A stretch of DNA of 64,000 bases, taken from the NCBI GenBank assembly GCA_964628685.1, contig CAZVNM010000006.1:62001-126000 (forward strand), read 5' to 3'. Positions 52,726 to 61,995 of the stretch are shown here, piece by piece. The stretch's first letter is position 1. Every line of letters begins with the position of its first letter. The notes beneath the pieces are model-generated. The model did no database searches and had not been told where the DNA came from. It saw only the letters and a program-made list of their open reading frames with translations. Made by a program: the position numbers and the translations under genes. Source of the stretch: CALMEC01 sp964628685 (GTDB lineage: Bacteria > Actinomycetota > Thermoleophilia > Miltoncostaeales > Miltoncostaeaceae).

Positions 52726-54138
52726 ATGTCGATCCAGCCGCTCACGTCGCTCACCGCCGGTGAGCGACTGCTCGTCGGAGGCGACCGGTTCACCACGGTC
52801 ACCCCGGAACTCGCCGAGGCGTTCGCCGCAGGCGATCGCCTGGTCGTGGTGCACGAGACCGGGGACCTGCTCCACATCCCGGCCGCCGAACACGACCTGG
52901 TGACCGCGGCCGTGGACGACGCGGTCGCCGCGTTCGCGGCCCTCGCGACGGTGGACGACGACGCGGTGAGCGCGTTCTTCGACCGCTGCGCCGCCCTGCT
53001 GGAGGATGACGCCGCGTTCGCACCGGTCGCGCGCGCCAACGCCGCCGACCTGGTCTCCGCCCGCGAGCGCGGCCGCGCCGTGGGACGCCTCGAGCTCACG
53101 GCCACGATGCGCACCGACATGATCGCCGGCCTGCGCGCGTGGCGCGACAGCGCGACGCGACCGCGCCAGCCCATCGACCGGATCGACCACACCGGCTGGA
53201 GCATCGAGCGCTGGCGTGATCCTCTGGGCGTGGTGGCCTTCGTGTTCGAGGGACGACCGAACGTGTTCGCCGACGCCACCGGTGTCCTTCGCACCGGCAA
53301 CACCGTCGTGTTCCGCATCGGAAGCGACGCGCTCGGCACCGCCCGGGCGATCATGGACCACATCGTCGGCCCGGCACTCGACGGCGCGGGCCTTCCGCGC
53401 GGCGCCGTTCGCCTGGTCGACAGCGCCGCGCACGCCGCGGGGTGGGCGCTCTTCGCCGATCCCCGCGTGGCGCTCGCGGTCGCCCGCGGGTCGGGCCCGG
53501 CGGTGGCCCAGCTGGGTGCGGTGGCGCGCCAGCACGGTGTGCCGGTGAGCCTCCACGGCACCGGCGGCGCCTGGGTGGTGGCCGCCCCCGACGCGGATCC
53601 GGACGTCCTCGCCGACGTGGTGCGCAACTCACTCGACCGCAAGGTCTGCAACACGCTCAACGTCTGCTGCGTCCCGGCCGGGCGTGCCGACCTGATCGAC
53701 GTCGTCCGGCGCGCGGCGGACGAGGCCGCGGCGGCCCGTGACGCCACGGGCGCGATCATCCACGACCTGGCCCCGGACGACCCCGCCCTCGCGACGGAGT
53801 GGGAATGGGACGACGTCCCCGAGATGAGCCTGGTCGTCGTGGACGACGTCGATCACGCCGTGCGCCTCTGCAACCGGCACAGCCCGCACTTCGTGGCGTC
53901 GCTCGTCTCATCCGACCCGGCCGCCCACGACGCCTTCTACCGCACGGTGGATGCCCCGTTCGTCGGCAACGGCTTCACGCGCTGGGTGGACGGCCAGTAC
54001 GCGCTCGACACCCCGGAGCTCGGTCTGTCGAACTGGCAGGGCGGTCGCCTGTTCGGCCGCGGCGGTGTGCTGTCCGGCGATTCGGTGCACACCGTGCGGC
54101 TGCGTGCCGAGGTGACCGACCACCGGCTTCGCCGCTGA
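52726..54138 (+). CDS. ProA-family aldehyde dehydrogenase (glutamate-5-semialdehyde dehydrogenase-like)
   Basis: The 470-residue product resembles gamma-glutamyl phosphate reductase: DPLGVVAFVFEGRPNVFADA, GNTVVFRIGSDALGTARAI, SLHGTGGAWVV and the catalytic Cys308 in RKVCNTLNVCCVP, with a final NGFTRWVDGQYALDTPELGL. Differences from standard ProA (VCNTLNVCC instead of VCNAxETLL, a longer N-terminus and no proB neighbour) suggest a divergent member, possibly with another acyl-phosphate or aldehyde substrate. It is divergent from CAP gene 1; the 293 bases between hold their promoters only. Confidence 0.85.
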   Translation: MSIQPLTSLTAGERLLVGGDRFTTVTPELAEAFAAGDRLVVVHETGDLLHIPAAEHDLVTAAVDDAVAAFAALATVDDDAVSAFFDRCAALLEDDAAFAPVARANAADLVSARERGRAVGRLELTATMRTDMIAGLRAWRDSATRPRQPIDRIDHTGWSIERWRDPLGVVAFVFEGRPNVFADATGVLRTGNTVVFRIGSDALGTARAIMDHIVGPALDGAGLPRGAVRLVDSAAHAAGWALFADPRVALAVARGSGPAVAQLGAVARQHGVPVSLHGTGGAWVVAAPDADPDVLADVVRNSLDRKVCNTLNVCCVPAGRADLIDVVRRAADEAAAARDATGAIIHDLAPDDPALATEWEWDDVPEMSLVVVDDVDHAVRLCNRHSPHFVASLVSSDPAAHDAFYRTVDAPFVGNGFTRWVDGQYALDTPELGLSNWQGGRLFGRGGVLSGDSVHTVRLRAEVTDHRLRR

Positions 54139-54204
54139 GCCGAGCCGTCGCCGCACCCCGGGCGGGTCGCGGTGGTCGTGGTCACCCCACGCGCCGTCGG
54201 CGGG

Positions 54205-55428
54205 TCACGACGGGCGGTGGGCGGCGCCCCCACCGGCCAACCGTCGCGGGCGCGTGACCCACGCCACCACGGCCGCCACCGCGATCCCGACCGGCAGCGC
54301 CGCCGGGTGTCCGAGCACGGCCATCGTGCCCCCGACGACCCCGCCGACGACCCATGCGATCACCGCGCCCCGCTGAGCGGCCCCGTCCGCGGCGTCACCG
54401 CTGTCGCGCCGCATGAGCATGACGCCGATCAGGCAGGGTGCCGCGACCGCCATCGTCGTGAGGAACGGCACCATGCGGCTGGTGAAGTCGAGCATGGCGA
54501 GCACCGTTCCCAGGGAGGCGTCCAGGACGAGCCCCGCGCGGTGCGACAGACGTCCCGTCAGGTCCTCGATCGCGATGGCCGCGCTGTGCATGGTCGTGAG
54601 CACCGAGCCGCTGATCCCGATCGTGACGAACGCGTAGGCGAGCGACGGGCTGCCGATGCGTTCGAGCACCAGGACGAGGTCCCAGGTGCCGGTGGCCAGC
54701 ATGAGGACGCCGCCCGCCAGCGCGAAGAGCGCCAGCGGCAGCATGAGGCCCAGCACACCGCACCACATCACGTCCCGCGTTCGGCGCAGGTCGTGGGTGA
54801 AGTCGGGGGTCCGCAGGGCGAACGCGGCCCCATAGCCCACGACGATGGTCACTGCGGCCAGGAACCCGAGCCCGGTCGCGGGTGAACCGTCGCCCAGGAG
54901 CGGACCGACGCGATCCTCCAGCGCGCGCGACAGGCCCTCGCCGGCCAGGCCGATGGTCGCGATGCCGGCGATCAACGCGGCCGCCGACAGGACGTTGAGC
55001 CCCCACCAGGCGATGGCGAGCATCACGAGTGCGAACAGCAGGACGCCGATCCGGTCCGACGTGCCGATGAGCCGCCCCAGACCGGCCCCGGCGACGGCGC
55101 TGTTGAACGCGAACCAGCCCACCATCATGAGGGCGATCACCGGCGAGGCGAGGAAGCGGCTGCCACGGGGACCGAGGGTCTCGGCGGCGATCGTCGGGAA
55201 CCGGGCACGTCGACGCCGGCCGATGTCCCCCTGCGCCACGGCGAGTGTCGTCAGAAGCGCCGCGCCCAGAAGGACGGCGGCCACCAGCCATCCGCGCTCG
55301 TTGCCCTCGGCGACGCCGCCGCCCACCATGAGGACGACCGGGCTGCCGCCGATCCCCAGCCACGGTCCGACGCGTCGCCACCAGTGGGGCGCGGCCGCGA
55401 TCGGCACGGTCTGGTCGTCCACCGGCAT
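54205..55428 (-). CDS. NCS1/CodB-like membrane transporter, paralogue A
   Basis: The 407-residue product has about 10-12 membrane spans and begins WWRRVGPWLGIGGSPVVLMV. Motifs shared with paralogue B are GGGVAEGNER, VGYGAAFALRTPDFTHDLRR, GSPSLAYAFVTIGISGSVLT and AVAAPCLIGVM. The layout recalls nucleobase-cation symporters, but identity is low and the solute is unknown. It is transcribed away from paralogue B at 55549, with 120 bases between the starts. Confidence 0.75.
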   Translation of the reverse strand: MPVDDQTVPIAAAPHWWRRVGPWLGIGGSPVVLMVGGGVAEGNERGWLVAAVLLGAALLTTLAVAQGDIGRRRRARFPTIAAETLGPRGSRFLASPVIALMMVGWFAFNSAVAGAGLGRLIGTSDRIGVLLFALVMLAIAWWGLNVLSAAALIAGIATIGLAGEGLSRALEDRVGPLLGDGSPATGLGFLAAVTIVVGYGAAFALRTPDFTHDLRRTRDVMWCGVLGLMLPLALFALAGGVLMLATGTWDLVLVLERIGSPSLAYAFVTIGISGSVLTTMHSAAIAIEDLTGRLSHRAGLVLDASLGTVLAMLDFTSRMVPFLTTMAVAAPCLIGVMLMRRDSGDAADGAAQRGAVIAWVVGGVVGGTMAVLGHPAALPVGIAVAAVVAWVTRPRRLAGGGAAHRPS

Positions 55429-55548
55429 CCGGTGAGCCTACGGCGTCGCCGAACCAACGGCTGGGCGCACGCCCCCGGTTCGGGCGTCGCGCCGCCGCGC
55501 ACCGGGGTGGTGGACCCACGGTGATCGGTCCGTCCGCACTAGGGTCTC

Positions 55549-56739
55549 GTGGTGGCAACAGCTCCCCCGTCCCCCACCGTCACCTGGTGGCGTCGCCTGG
55601 GTCCGTGGCTCGGCATCGGCGCGAGCCCGGTCGCCCTCATGGTGGGCGGCGGCGTCGCCGAGGGCAACGAGCGGTGGCATCTGGTGGTCGCCGTGGTCGT
55701 CGGGGCGATCCTCCTGATGCTCCTCGCCGTCGCGCAGGGCGTCCTCGGACAGCGCCGCCACCGCCGCTTCCCCGGGCTCGCGCGCGACACGCTGGGGACC
55801 GGCGGCAGCCGGTTCCTGGCCGCCCCCATCGTGGCCGCGATGATGCTCGGCTGGTTCGCGTTCAACACCGGCATCGCCGGCGACGGGCTGGGCCGGCTGA
55901 TCGGCGTCCCCCGCGAGGCGGGCGTCGCCCTCTTCGCCGCCACGATGCTCGCCGTCGCTTGGCGCGGCCTCAACGCCCTGTCGATCACCGCCCTGGTCGC
56001 GGGCTGCGCGACGGTCCTCCTGGCCGGGGACGGGATCCGTCGCGCCCTGGACGGTCACAGCGGGCCGCTCCTGGGTGACGGTCGGCCCGCGGTTGACCTG
56101 GGGACGCTCACCGCGATCACGGTGATGGTGGGCTACGGGGCGGCGTTCGCCCTGCGGACACCCGACTTCACCCACGACCTGCGACGCGGCCGTCACGTGC
56201 TGTGGTGCGGTGTGGTCGGCCTCGCGCTCCCGCTCATCGCGTTCGCCGCCGCGGGCGCCGTGCTCACCCTCAGCACCGGGTCGTGGAACCTCGTCGAGAT
56301 CCTCGATCGGGTCGGCAGTCCCACGGTCGCGTACGCCTTCGTCACGCTCGGGTTCACCGGCTCGGTGCTCACCAACCTCCACAGCGGCGCGCTCGCGGTG
56401 GAGGACCTTGTGCGGGGGCTCTCGCACCATCGGGCCCTCGTCGCGATCTTCGTGGTGGGGACCGCCCTCGCCATGGCCGACGTCACGCGTTGGATGATCC
56501 CCTACCTCACCATCCTGGCCGTCGCGGCGCCGTGTCTGATCGGCGTGATGTGGCACCACGAGATACGAAACCGTGCCGCACCCCCGCGGACGGTGCGGTG
56601 GCCGGCGGTGGTCGCCTGGGTCGTGGGCGGCGCGACGGGTGCGGCGCTCGCCATCGTCGACAACCCGTTCGCCCTGACCGCAGCGCTGGGCCTGGCGCTC
56701 GTGACGGCGGTCCTCGCAGGCCTGGTGTCCGACACGTGA
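55549..56739 (+). CDS. NCS1/CodB-like membrane transporter, paralogue B
   Basis: The 396-residue protein matches paralogue A along its whole length (WWRRLGPWLGIGASPVALMV, GGGVAEGNER, GYGAAFALRTPDFTHDLRRG, GSPTVAYAFVTLGFTGSVLT). The pair arose by duplication with inversion and shares a bidirectional promoter region. The GTG start at 55549 or the next GTG at 55552. A heteromeric transporter or two specialised carriers are both possible. Confidence 0.75.
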   Translation: MVATAPPSPTVTWWRRLGPWLGIGASPVALMVGGGVAEGNERWHLVVAVVVGAILLMLLAVAQGVLGQRRHRRFPGLARDTLGTGGSRFLAAPIVAAMMLGWFAFNTGIAGDGLGRLIGVPREAGVALFAATMLAVAWRGLNALSITALVAGCATVLLAGDGIRRALDGHSGPLLGDGRPAVDLGTLTAITVMVGYGAAFALRTPDFTHDLRRGRHVLWCGVVGLALPLIAFAAAGAVLTLSTGSWNLVEILDRVGSPTVAYAFVTLGFTGSVLTNLHSGALAVEDLVRGLSHHRALVAIFVVGTALAMADVTRWMIPYLTILAVAAPCLIGVMWHHEIRNRAAPPRTVRWPAVVAWVVGGATGAALAIVDNPFALTAALGLALVTAVLAGLVSDT

Positions 56740-56768
56740 CGTGCGGGCGTTCGCACACGCCCAAATGG

Positions 56769-56797
56769 CGATCGCCGGGCGCATGGCCCGGCGATCG
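56769..56797. terminator. Terminator between transporter B and the secreted protein
   Basis: CGATCGCCGGGC and GCCCGGCGATCG form a 12-bp stem around GCATG. The two flanking genes converge on it. Confidence 0.8.
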
Positions 56798-56835
56798 GTG
56801 AAACGGGGCGATCCCGGGGGATCGTCGGAGGATGC

Positions 56836-57360
56836 TCAGCCGGCGGGCGTGACCGACGGCGCCGGCGCGGCCGGACGCTCGTTGATCCACTTCGCGGCGG
56901 AGAGGTCGGCCAGCGGCGTCCGCTTCGCGGCACGGATGACGAGGATCACCGTGTCGCCGGCCGTGAGGTCGGCGGCCGTGGCGGGGCGGGCCACGCCGTT
57001 CTCGACGACCTTGCCGCGCACGACGGTCTTCGCGTCGAGCTTGAGCGTGACGCTGGTGGTGGCCGGGACCTTCCACGGCGCCTTCACCGTGGCGTCGAGC
57101 ACGGCACGACGGGCGAAGACGTTGCCGGAGACCCTGTTCAGGGTGACCGCACCGGCCGCGTCGGCCGTGGGGGCGACCGCGTCGGCGGTCAGCACACCCT
57201 TGAAGACGTAGGTGACCGGGTGCGCCTTGACCTTGCCCGGAGCGGTCGCGGACTTGCCGGGGTTCGCCGGCTTCGCGGGGGTCGTCGTCGGCTTGGCCGC
57301 GATGGCGGCGGGGGTTGCGATGGCGGTGGCCGCCACAGCGGCGACGAGGGCTTTGCGCAT
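56836..57360 (-). CDS. Small secreted protein with beta domain
   Basis: The 174-residue product has a signal peptide (MRKALVAAVAATAIATPAAI, cleavage near AIAA), a Pro/Lys/Thr linker and one beta-rich domain (VTYVFKGVLTADAVAPTADA, TSVTLKLDAKTVVRGKVVEN, LTAGDTVILVIRAAKRTPLA) that looks like a small OB- or DUF5666-like fold. GGAGG lies before the ATG at 57360. It is divergent from dnaE2. Function unknown. Confidence 0.85.
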   Translation of the reverse strand: MRKALVAAVAATAIATPAAIAAKPTTTPAKPANPGKSATAPGKVKAHPVTYVFKGVLTADAVAPTADAAGAVTLNRVSGNVFARRAVLDATVKAPWKVPATTSVTLKLDAKTVVRGKVVENGVARPATAADLTAGDTVILVIRAAKRTPLADLSAAKWINERPAAPAPSVTPAG

Positions 57361-57556
57361 GGAGTGATCCTCCGTTCGTGAACGTTGCACGGGATTCCGG
57401 TCCCGGATGTGCGCAGTATCGGTCCGCTCAACCCGCTCTCGTGACGAACGCAACAGAACGCTTACAGCGTGCGACGGACAATGCTCACAGCACGCGCGAA
57501 CCCTCACGAATGCATCACAGTATCCCGGTCGGGGTTGCTCGAACCACCCGCCATGA

Positions 57557-57572
57557 GCGAACATGTGTTCGA
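57557..57572 (+). promoter_or_regulatory. LexA (SOS) box at the dnaE2 start
   Basis: GCGAACATGTGTTCGA matches the actinobacterial LexA operator at 11 of 12 defined positions. Its last base is the first base of the dnaE2 ATG, so LexA would cover the start region directly, which suggests a leaderless or very short-leader transcript. Confidence 0.88.
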
Positions 57573-60500
57573 TGCCGAACCCCGGATACGTCGAGCTCCA
57601 CACGCACAGTGCCTTCAGCTTCCTGGACGGCGCCTCCAGCCCCGAGGAGCTGGCCGAGCAGGCCGCCGCTCTGGGCCACACCGCGATCGCCCTCACCGAC
57701 CACGACGGGCTCTGCGGATCGTTGGCCTTCGCCCATGCGTGCCGCGAGGCGGGCATCCGCGCCATCACCGGCGCCGAGCTCACCCTCGAGGGCGGCGCCC
57801 ACCTCACCCTGCTGGCCGAGAGCGCCACCGGGTACGCCAACCTCTGCCGCCTCATCACCCTGGCCCATCGCGACACGCGACCCCCTCCGACCCGACGGCC
57901 CCTGCCGCCCGAACTCGACCCCGCCCACCTGGCGGCGCACGCCACGGGGCTTGTCTGCCTGACCGGATGCGCACGTCAGGGCCTCATCCCACGCATGGTC
58001 GCGACCGGACGGACCCGCGAGGCCGAGGAGCACACCCGCGAGCTCGTCCGCGTGTTCGGCCGTGGGAACGTCTACGTCGAGCTCCAACGCCCCCGCTCAC
58101 GCGGCGATCAGGTGCTCATCCGCGACCTGACCCACCTGGCCGAGTCGCAGGGGCTTCCCACCGTGGCCACCGGCGACGTGCACGCCCACCATCCCCGCCG
58201 CGCGTTCCTGCAGGACGCCCTGGTGGCGGTCCGCATGCGGCTCACCCTGGACGGGTCGGAGGCGCAGCGGCGCGGCAACCGCGACGCGGTCCTTCGCACC
58301 CCCGAGGAGACGGCGGAGCGCTTCGCCGCGCACCCACGGGCCGTGGCCGAGACCGTGCGGCTGGCCGAACGGCTGGAGTTCGACCTCACCCGCGACCTGG
58401 GATACGCCCACCCCGACTTCACCGCTCCGGGTGAGTCCGCCCAGGCCACCCTCACCCGCATCTGCCGCATGCAGATGGGCGCCCGGTATCCCAACGCAGC
58501 ACGGCGCCGGGAGGCATCGGTGCGGTTGGACGAGGAACTGGCGCTCATCGAACACCACGGTCTGGCCGGGTTCTTCCTGCTGCACCGCGAGATCCTGGAG
58601 ATCGCCCGCGAGGTCGCCCACACGTGCAGGCCGGCGGGATCGGCGCGTCGCATCCTGCCGCCGGGACGCGGTCGGGGATCGTCGGTCGGCTCGATCGTCT
58701 GCTATCTGACCGGCCTCTCCCACGTCGACCCGGTGCGAAACCGCCTGTTTCTGGGTCGGTTCCTCAATCGCGACAGCACCTCGGTGCCGGACATCGACCT
58801 GGACTTCCCGCGCGACATCCGCGAGGGGCTCATCGCCGAGATCATCCGCCGCTACGGACATGAGCACGCGGCGATGGTGGCGGCCTTCCCCACCTTCCGC
58901 GCCCGCATGGCCATCCGCGAGCTGGGCGGGGCGCTCGCCTTGCCGCCGGCCGACATCGAGCGTCTGGCGAAGCTCTCCGACGGCTGGTCGTCGCCCACGG
59001 CGCTGGAGGAGGAGATCCTGCGCCTGTCCGACGGTCGCGCCAAGCTGGAGTCACCCAGGTGGCGCGCCCTTGCCTTCCTGGCGCGCGAGGCGGCGGGCCT
59101 TCCCCGCCACCTCTCCCAGCATTCGGGCGGCATGATCGTCTCGGCCCGTCCGCTCGTGGAGATGGTGCCGGTGGTGCCGGCCGCGTTCCCGGGGCGTCAG
59201 ATGTGTCAGTGGGACAAGGACTCCTGCGCCGACGCGGGCTTCGTCAAGATCGACCTGCTGGGGCTGGGGATGCTATCGGCGGTGGAGGAGTGCATCGACA
59301 TGGTGCACCGCACGAGCGGCCGGACGGTGGACCTGTCGCACGTCGACCTCCACGATCCCGGCGTCTACGAGGAGATCGGTCAGGGCGACACCGTCGGCGT
59401 GTTCCAGATCGAGAGCCGCGCCCAGATCCAGAGCATCCTGCAGACGCGGCCCGAGAACCTGGACGACCTCACCATCCAGGTGGCGCTCATCCGTCCCGGT
59501 CCGGTCTCGGGCGGTGCCGTGCACCCCTACGTGAAGCATCGAAACGCCCTGCGCGACGATCCCGACTTCCAACCGCCGTACGACCACCCGCTTCTGGCCG
59601 ACTGTCTGCGCGACACCCTGGGGGTGGTGGTGTTCCAGGAGCAGGTGCTCGAGGTGGCGATGGCGCTCTCGGGGTTCACCCCCGGCCAGGCCGAGGGGCT
59701 TCGCCGGGCGATGAGCCGCAAACGCAGTCGCGACGCGATGCTGCGCATGTGGCGCGAGTTCCGCGACGGGGCGCGCGAACGCGGCGTGGACGACGAGGTC
59801 ATCCGCACGGTGTTCACCAAGCTCGTGGGCTTCTCCAACTTCGGTTTTCCCAAGGCGCATGCATCGGCGTTCGCGGTGCTGGCCTATCAGAGCGCTTGGC
59901 TGCGACGTCACCATCCTGCGGAGTTCCTGGCGGCGCTGCTGAACGCCCAGCCGATGGGGTTCTATCCGCCGGCATCGCTCGTGCGCGACGCCGCCCGACG
60001 CGGGGTGCGCACACGGCCACCCTGCGTGCTGCGATCCGAGGTCGCGTGCACGGTCGAGGAGCCCGGCACCGTGCGGATCGGGCTCGGGTACATCCGCGGG
60101 CTGGGCGAGGCGGCGTCGACGGTCGTCGGCGAACGCACGCGCGGCGGGCCGTTCGACGGTGTGGGCGACCTGGCGACCCGGACGGGGCTGGGCGAGGATG
60201 CGCTCACCGCCCTGGTGCGGGCGGGGGCCTGCGACGCGTTCGACCGACCCCGTCGCGAGATGCTCTGGCAGGCCGGCACGCTCCCGCGTCCCGCGACCAT
60301 GCGCCAGGGTCTGCAGCTGGCGTTCGACGTGAGCCCCGACCGCGTCCCGCAGCTGGACGAGCCCTCGCGCATGGAGCGGGTGGTCACCGACTATGAGCTG
60401 ACCGGGGTCTCCACGGGGTGGCACCTGGCGACCCTCCTGCGCCCCGGCCTTCCCCCGGGTGCGCTCACCGCATCGCAGCTTCCGGACACCCCCGACGGCA

Positions 60501-60826
60501 CCCGGGTCGTCGTCGCCGGCATCGTCACCGCCCGCCAGCGTCCCCAGACCGCCAACGGCATCGTCTTCCTGCTCCTGGAGGACGAGACCGGGATGGTCAA
60601 CGTGATCGTGCGACCCGAGATCCACGACCGTCACCGCGCGCTCCTTCGCACCGAGACCGTCCTGGTGGCACACGGACGCCTCGAACGGCGTGGCCGCAAC
60701 GTCAACGTGCTGGCGACGCGGCTGGAACGCGCGCCGGTCCCCGCCGAACGACGTTCGGACGCCGATGAGCACCGCGTGCGCCGTGCGGTGCCGGCCGGTC
60801 AGTACTTCGGCCGCGGCAGGGGGTGA
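57572..60826 (+). CDS. dnaE2: Error-prone DNA polymerase DnaE2
   Basis: The 1084-residue product is a C-family polymerase: N-terminal PHP domain (YVELHTHSAFSFLDGAS, IALTDHDGLCGS), palm with RGRGSSVGSIVCYLTGLSHV and VPDIDLDFPRDIREGL carrying the catalytic Asp pair, FPKAHASAFAVLAYQSAWL, and a C-terminal OB domain (VVVAGIVTARQRPQTANGIV). The short PHP and lack of a clamp-binding tail fit DnaE2, the translesion partner of ImuB, rather than the replicative DnaE1. ATG at 57572 gives the family start; another in-frame ATG (57563) lies inside the LexA box. Control by LexA is predicted. Confidence 0.95.
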   Translation: MPNPGYVELHTHSAFSFLDGASSPEELAEQAAALGHTAIALTDHDGLCGSLAFAHACREAGIRAITGAELTLEGGAHLTLLAESATGYANLCRLITLAHRDTRPPPTRRPLPPELDPAHLAAHATGLVCLTGCARQGLIPRMVATGRTREAEEHTRELVRVFGRGNVYVELQRPRSRGDQVLIRDLTHLAESQGLPTVATGDVHAHHPRRAFLQDALVAVRMRLTLDGSEAQRRGNRDAVLRTPEETAERFAAHPRAVAETVRLAERLEFDLTRDLGYAHPDFTAPGESAQATLTRICRMQMGARYPNAARRREASVRLDEELALIEHHGLAGFFLLHREILEIAREVAHTCRPAGSARRILPPGRGRGSSVGSIVCYLTGLSHVDPVRNRLFLGRFLNRDSTSVPDIDLDFPRDIREGLIAEIIRRYGHEHAAMVAAFPTFRARMAIRELGGALALPPADIERLAKLSDGWSSPTALEEEILRLSDGRAKLESPRWRALAFLAREAAGLPRHLSQHSGGMIVSARPLVEMVPVVPAAFPGRQMCQWDKDSCADAGFVKIDLLGLGMLSAVEECIDMVHRTSGRTVDLSHVDLHDPGVYEEIGQGDTVGVFQIESRAQIQSILQTRPENLDDLTIQVALIRPGPVSGGAVHPYVKHRNALRDDPDFQPPYDHPLLADCLRDTLGVVVFQEQVLEVAMALSGFTPGQAEGLRRAMSRKRSRDAMLRMWREFRDGARERGVDDEVIRTVFTKLVGFSNFGFPKAHASAFAVLAYQSAWLRRHHPAEFLAALLNAQPMGFYPPASLVRDAARRGVRTRPPCVLRSEVACTVEEPGTVRIGLGYIRGLGEAASTVVGERTRGGPFDGVGDLATRTGLGEDALTALVRAGACDAFDRPRREMLWQAGTLPRPATMRQGLQLAFDVSPDRVPQLDEPSRMERVVTDYELTGVSTGWHLATLLRPGLPPGALTASQLPDTPDGTRVVVAGIVTARQRPQTANGIVFLLLEDETGMVNVIVRPEIHDRHRALLRTETVLVAHGRLERRGRNVNVLATRLERAPVPAERRSDADEHRVRRAVPAGQYFGRGRG

Positions 60827-61023
60827 TTGCGACCGAAACCGACATTCGCAACAACGAAAAATCACGCTCGTTGCAGGGAATGTTCGACGATTCCGGAGAA
60901 AAGATGCCGGTCTGTGAAATCAGGGCTAAAGGTTCCCGGGTGACCTGCCGATGGTGGACCCATCACCGCACGGATCGCGGCTGATGCGGCACCAGGACAG
61001 CTTCACGGACACGGAGGTCTCCA

Positions 61024-61545
61024 TTGAAGGCGTTAGCGCTCGCTCCGAAGGCCCTTCTCGCCCTGATCGTTGCGTTCATCACACTCGCTTTCACCGTGCA
61101 GCAGGCTCCGGCCCAGACCTCCGCCCGCACCATGGCCGCAAACAACGCCACCAAGGCGGCGCTTCTCAAGGAGATGAACGCCGTCCGCCGCGCCCACCGC
61201 CGCGCTCCGCTTCGCATGAACGCCGTCCTGTCCCGGCCGGCCCTCGCCCACAGCCGCTACCTGGCCACGCTGGGTGAGCTCCAGCACGAGGGTGCCGACG
61301 GCAAGCCGTTCTGGGTCCGCATCTACAGGGCCGGCTACAGCAAGCGCAAGGCCATCGGTGAGAACCTCGGCATGATCGGCGGCTGCAGCGGCGTGAGCGA
61401 CCACAAGACCATGGTCCAGATGTGGCTCGAGAGCCCCGGCCACCGGCGCAACCTGCTGGCCAAGGAGTTCAAGCACGTCGGCATCGCCATCGTCTCCTCC
61501 GGCGACTGCGCCAACACGGTCTACGCCACCGACTTCGGCGGCTGA
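61024..61545 (+). CDS. Secreted CAP/SCP-domain protein 2
   Basis: The 173-residue paralogue of CAP protein 1 has a signal peptide (MKALALAPKALLALIVAFIT onward) and the same CAP motifs (RPALAHSRYLATLGELQHEG, GENLGMIGGC, MWLESPGHRRNLLAKEFKHV). The TTG start at 61024 aligns with the ATG of paralogue 1, and the leader GACACGGAGGTCTCC is identical in both. The gap between dnaE2 and this gene is 197 bases with no other gene. Likely a recent dispersed duplication. Confidence 0.92.
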   Translation: MKALALAPKALLALIVAFITLAFTVQQAPAQTSARTMAANNATKAALLKEMNAVRRAHRRAPLRMNAVLSRPALAHSRYLATLGELQHEGADGKPFWVRIYRAGYSKRKAIGENLGMIGGCSGVSDHKTMVQMWLESPGHRRNLLAKEFKHVGIAIVSSGDCANTVYATDFGG

Positions 61546-61629
61546 TCGCCCGGGCCCGGTCATCCGGCCCGAGTCCTCGTCGACGATTCCCGTCCGCCCG
61601 GCCGTTCGACGATTCTCCACAGGTTTTCG

Positions 61630-61662
61630 GGAGCGGGCGCGAACCGCGTTCGTGCCCGCTCC
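61630..61662 (+). terminator. Terminator after CAP/SCP gene 2
   Basis: GGAGCGGGCGCGAAC and GTTCGTGCCCGCTCC form a 15-bp stem with one G-U pair and a 3-base loop, about 85 bases after the stop. TTTTC precedes it. Confidence 0.75.
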
Positions 61663-61995
61663 TGACGTTCGCGTTCCGGCACGGGACACCCGACCGGCGG
61701 CCGGCGCGGCCCCACACCGCGCTCGTGGTGATCGGCGTCTCAACCGACGCACGGACCGGAGGGTGTCCCCCGAGTCCTCGCCGAGCAACGTGGTCTGTGC
61801 GACCTGCTCAGGCGTCGTCATCACTGGCCTCCTCCGGCCGGTCATCCGCCACCTGCTGCCGGCGCGGCGGGGACCGCGTTGTCGACGACGGCGGGGACCG
61901 ACGTCTCCGGTCGTTCGACGCAAGGGCGCCGCTGCGCCACACGACGGCTCCAGATGCCCGGGCCCTCGTGCGGTGGCCGCCGACTGCCGTGTCCG
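61663..61995. other. Non-coding stretch before the tandem repeat
   Basis: No credible gene is visible. Reading frames are open on several strands but show no ribosome site, no codon preference and no recognisable motif. Together with the flanking terminator and repeat, the gene-free region reaches from 61546 to 62446. Confidence 0.5.
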
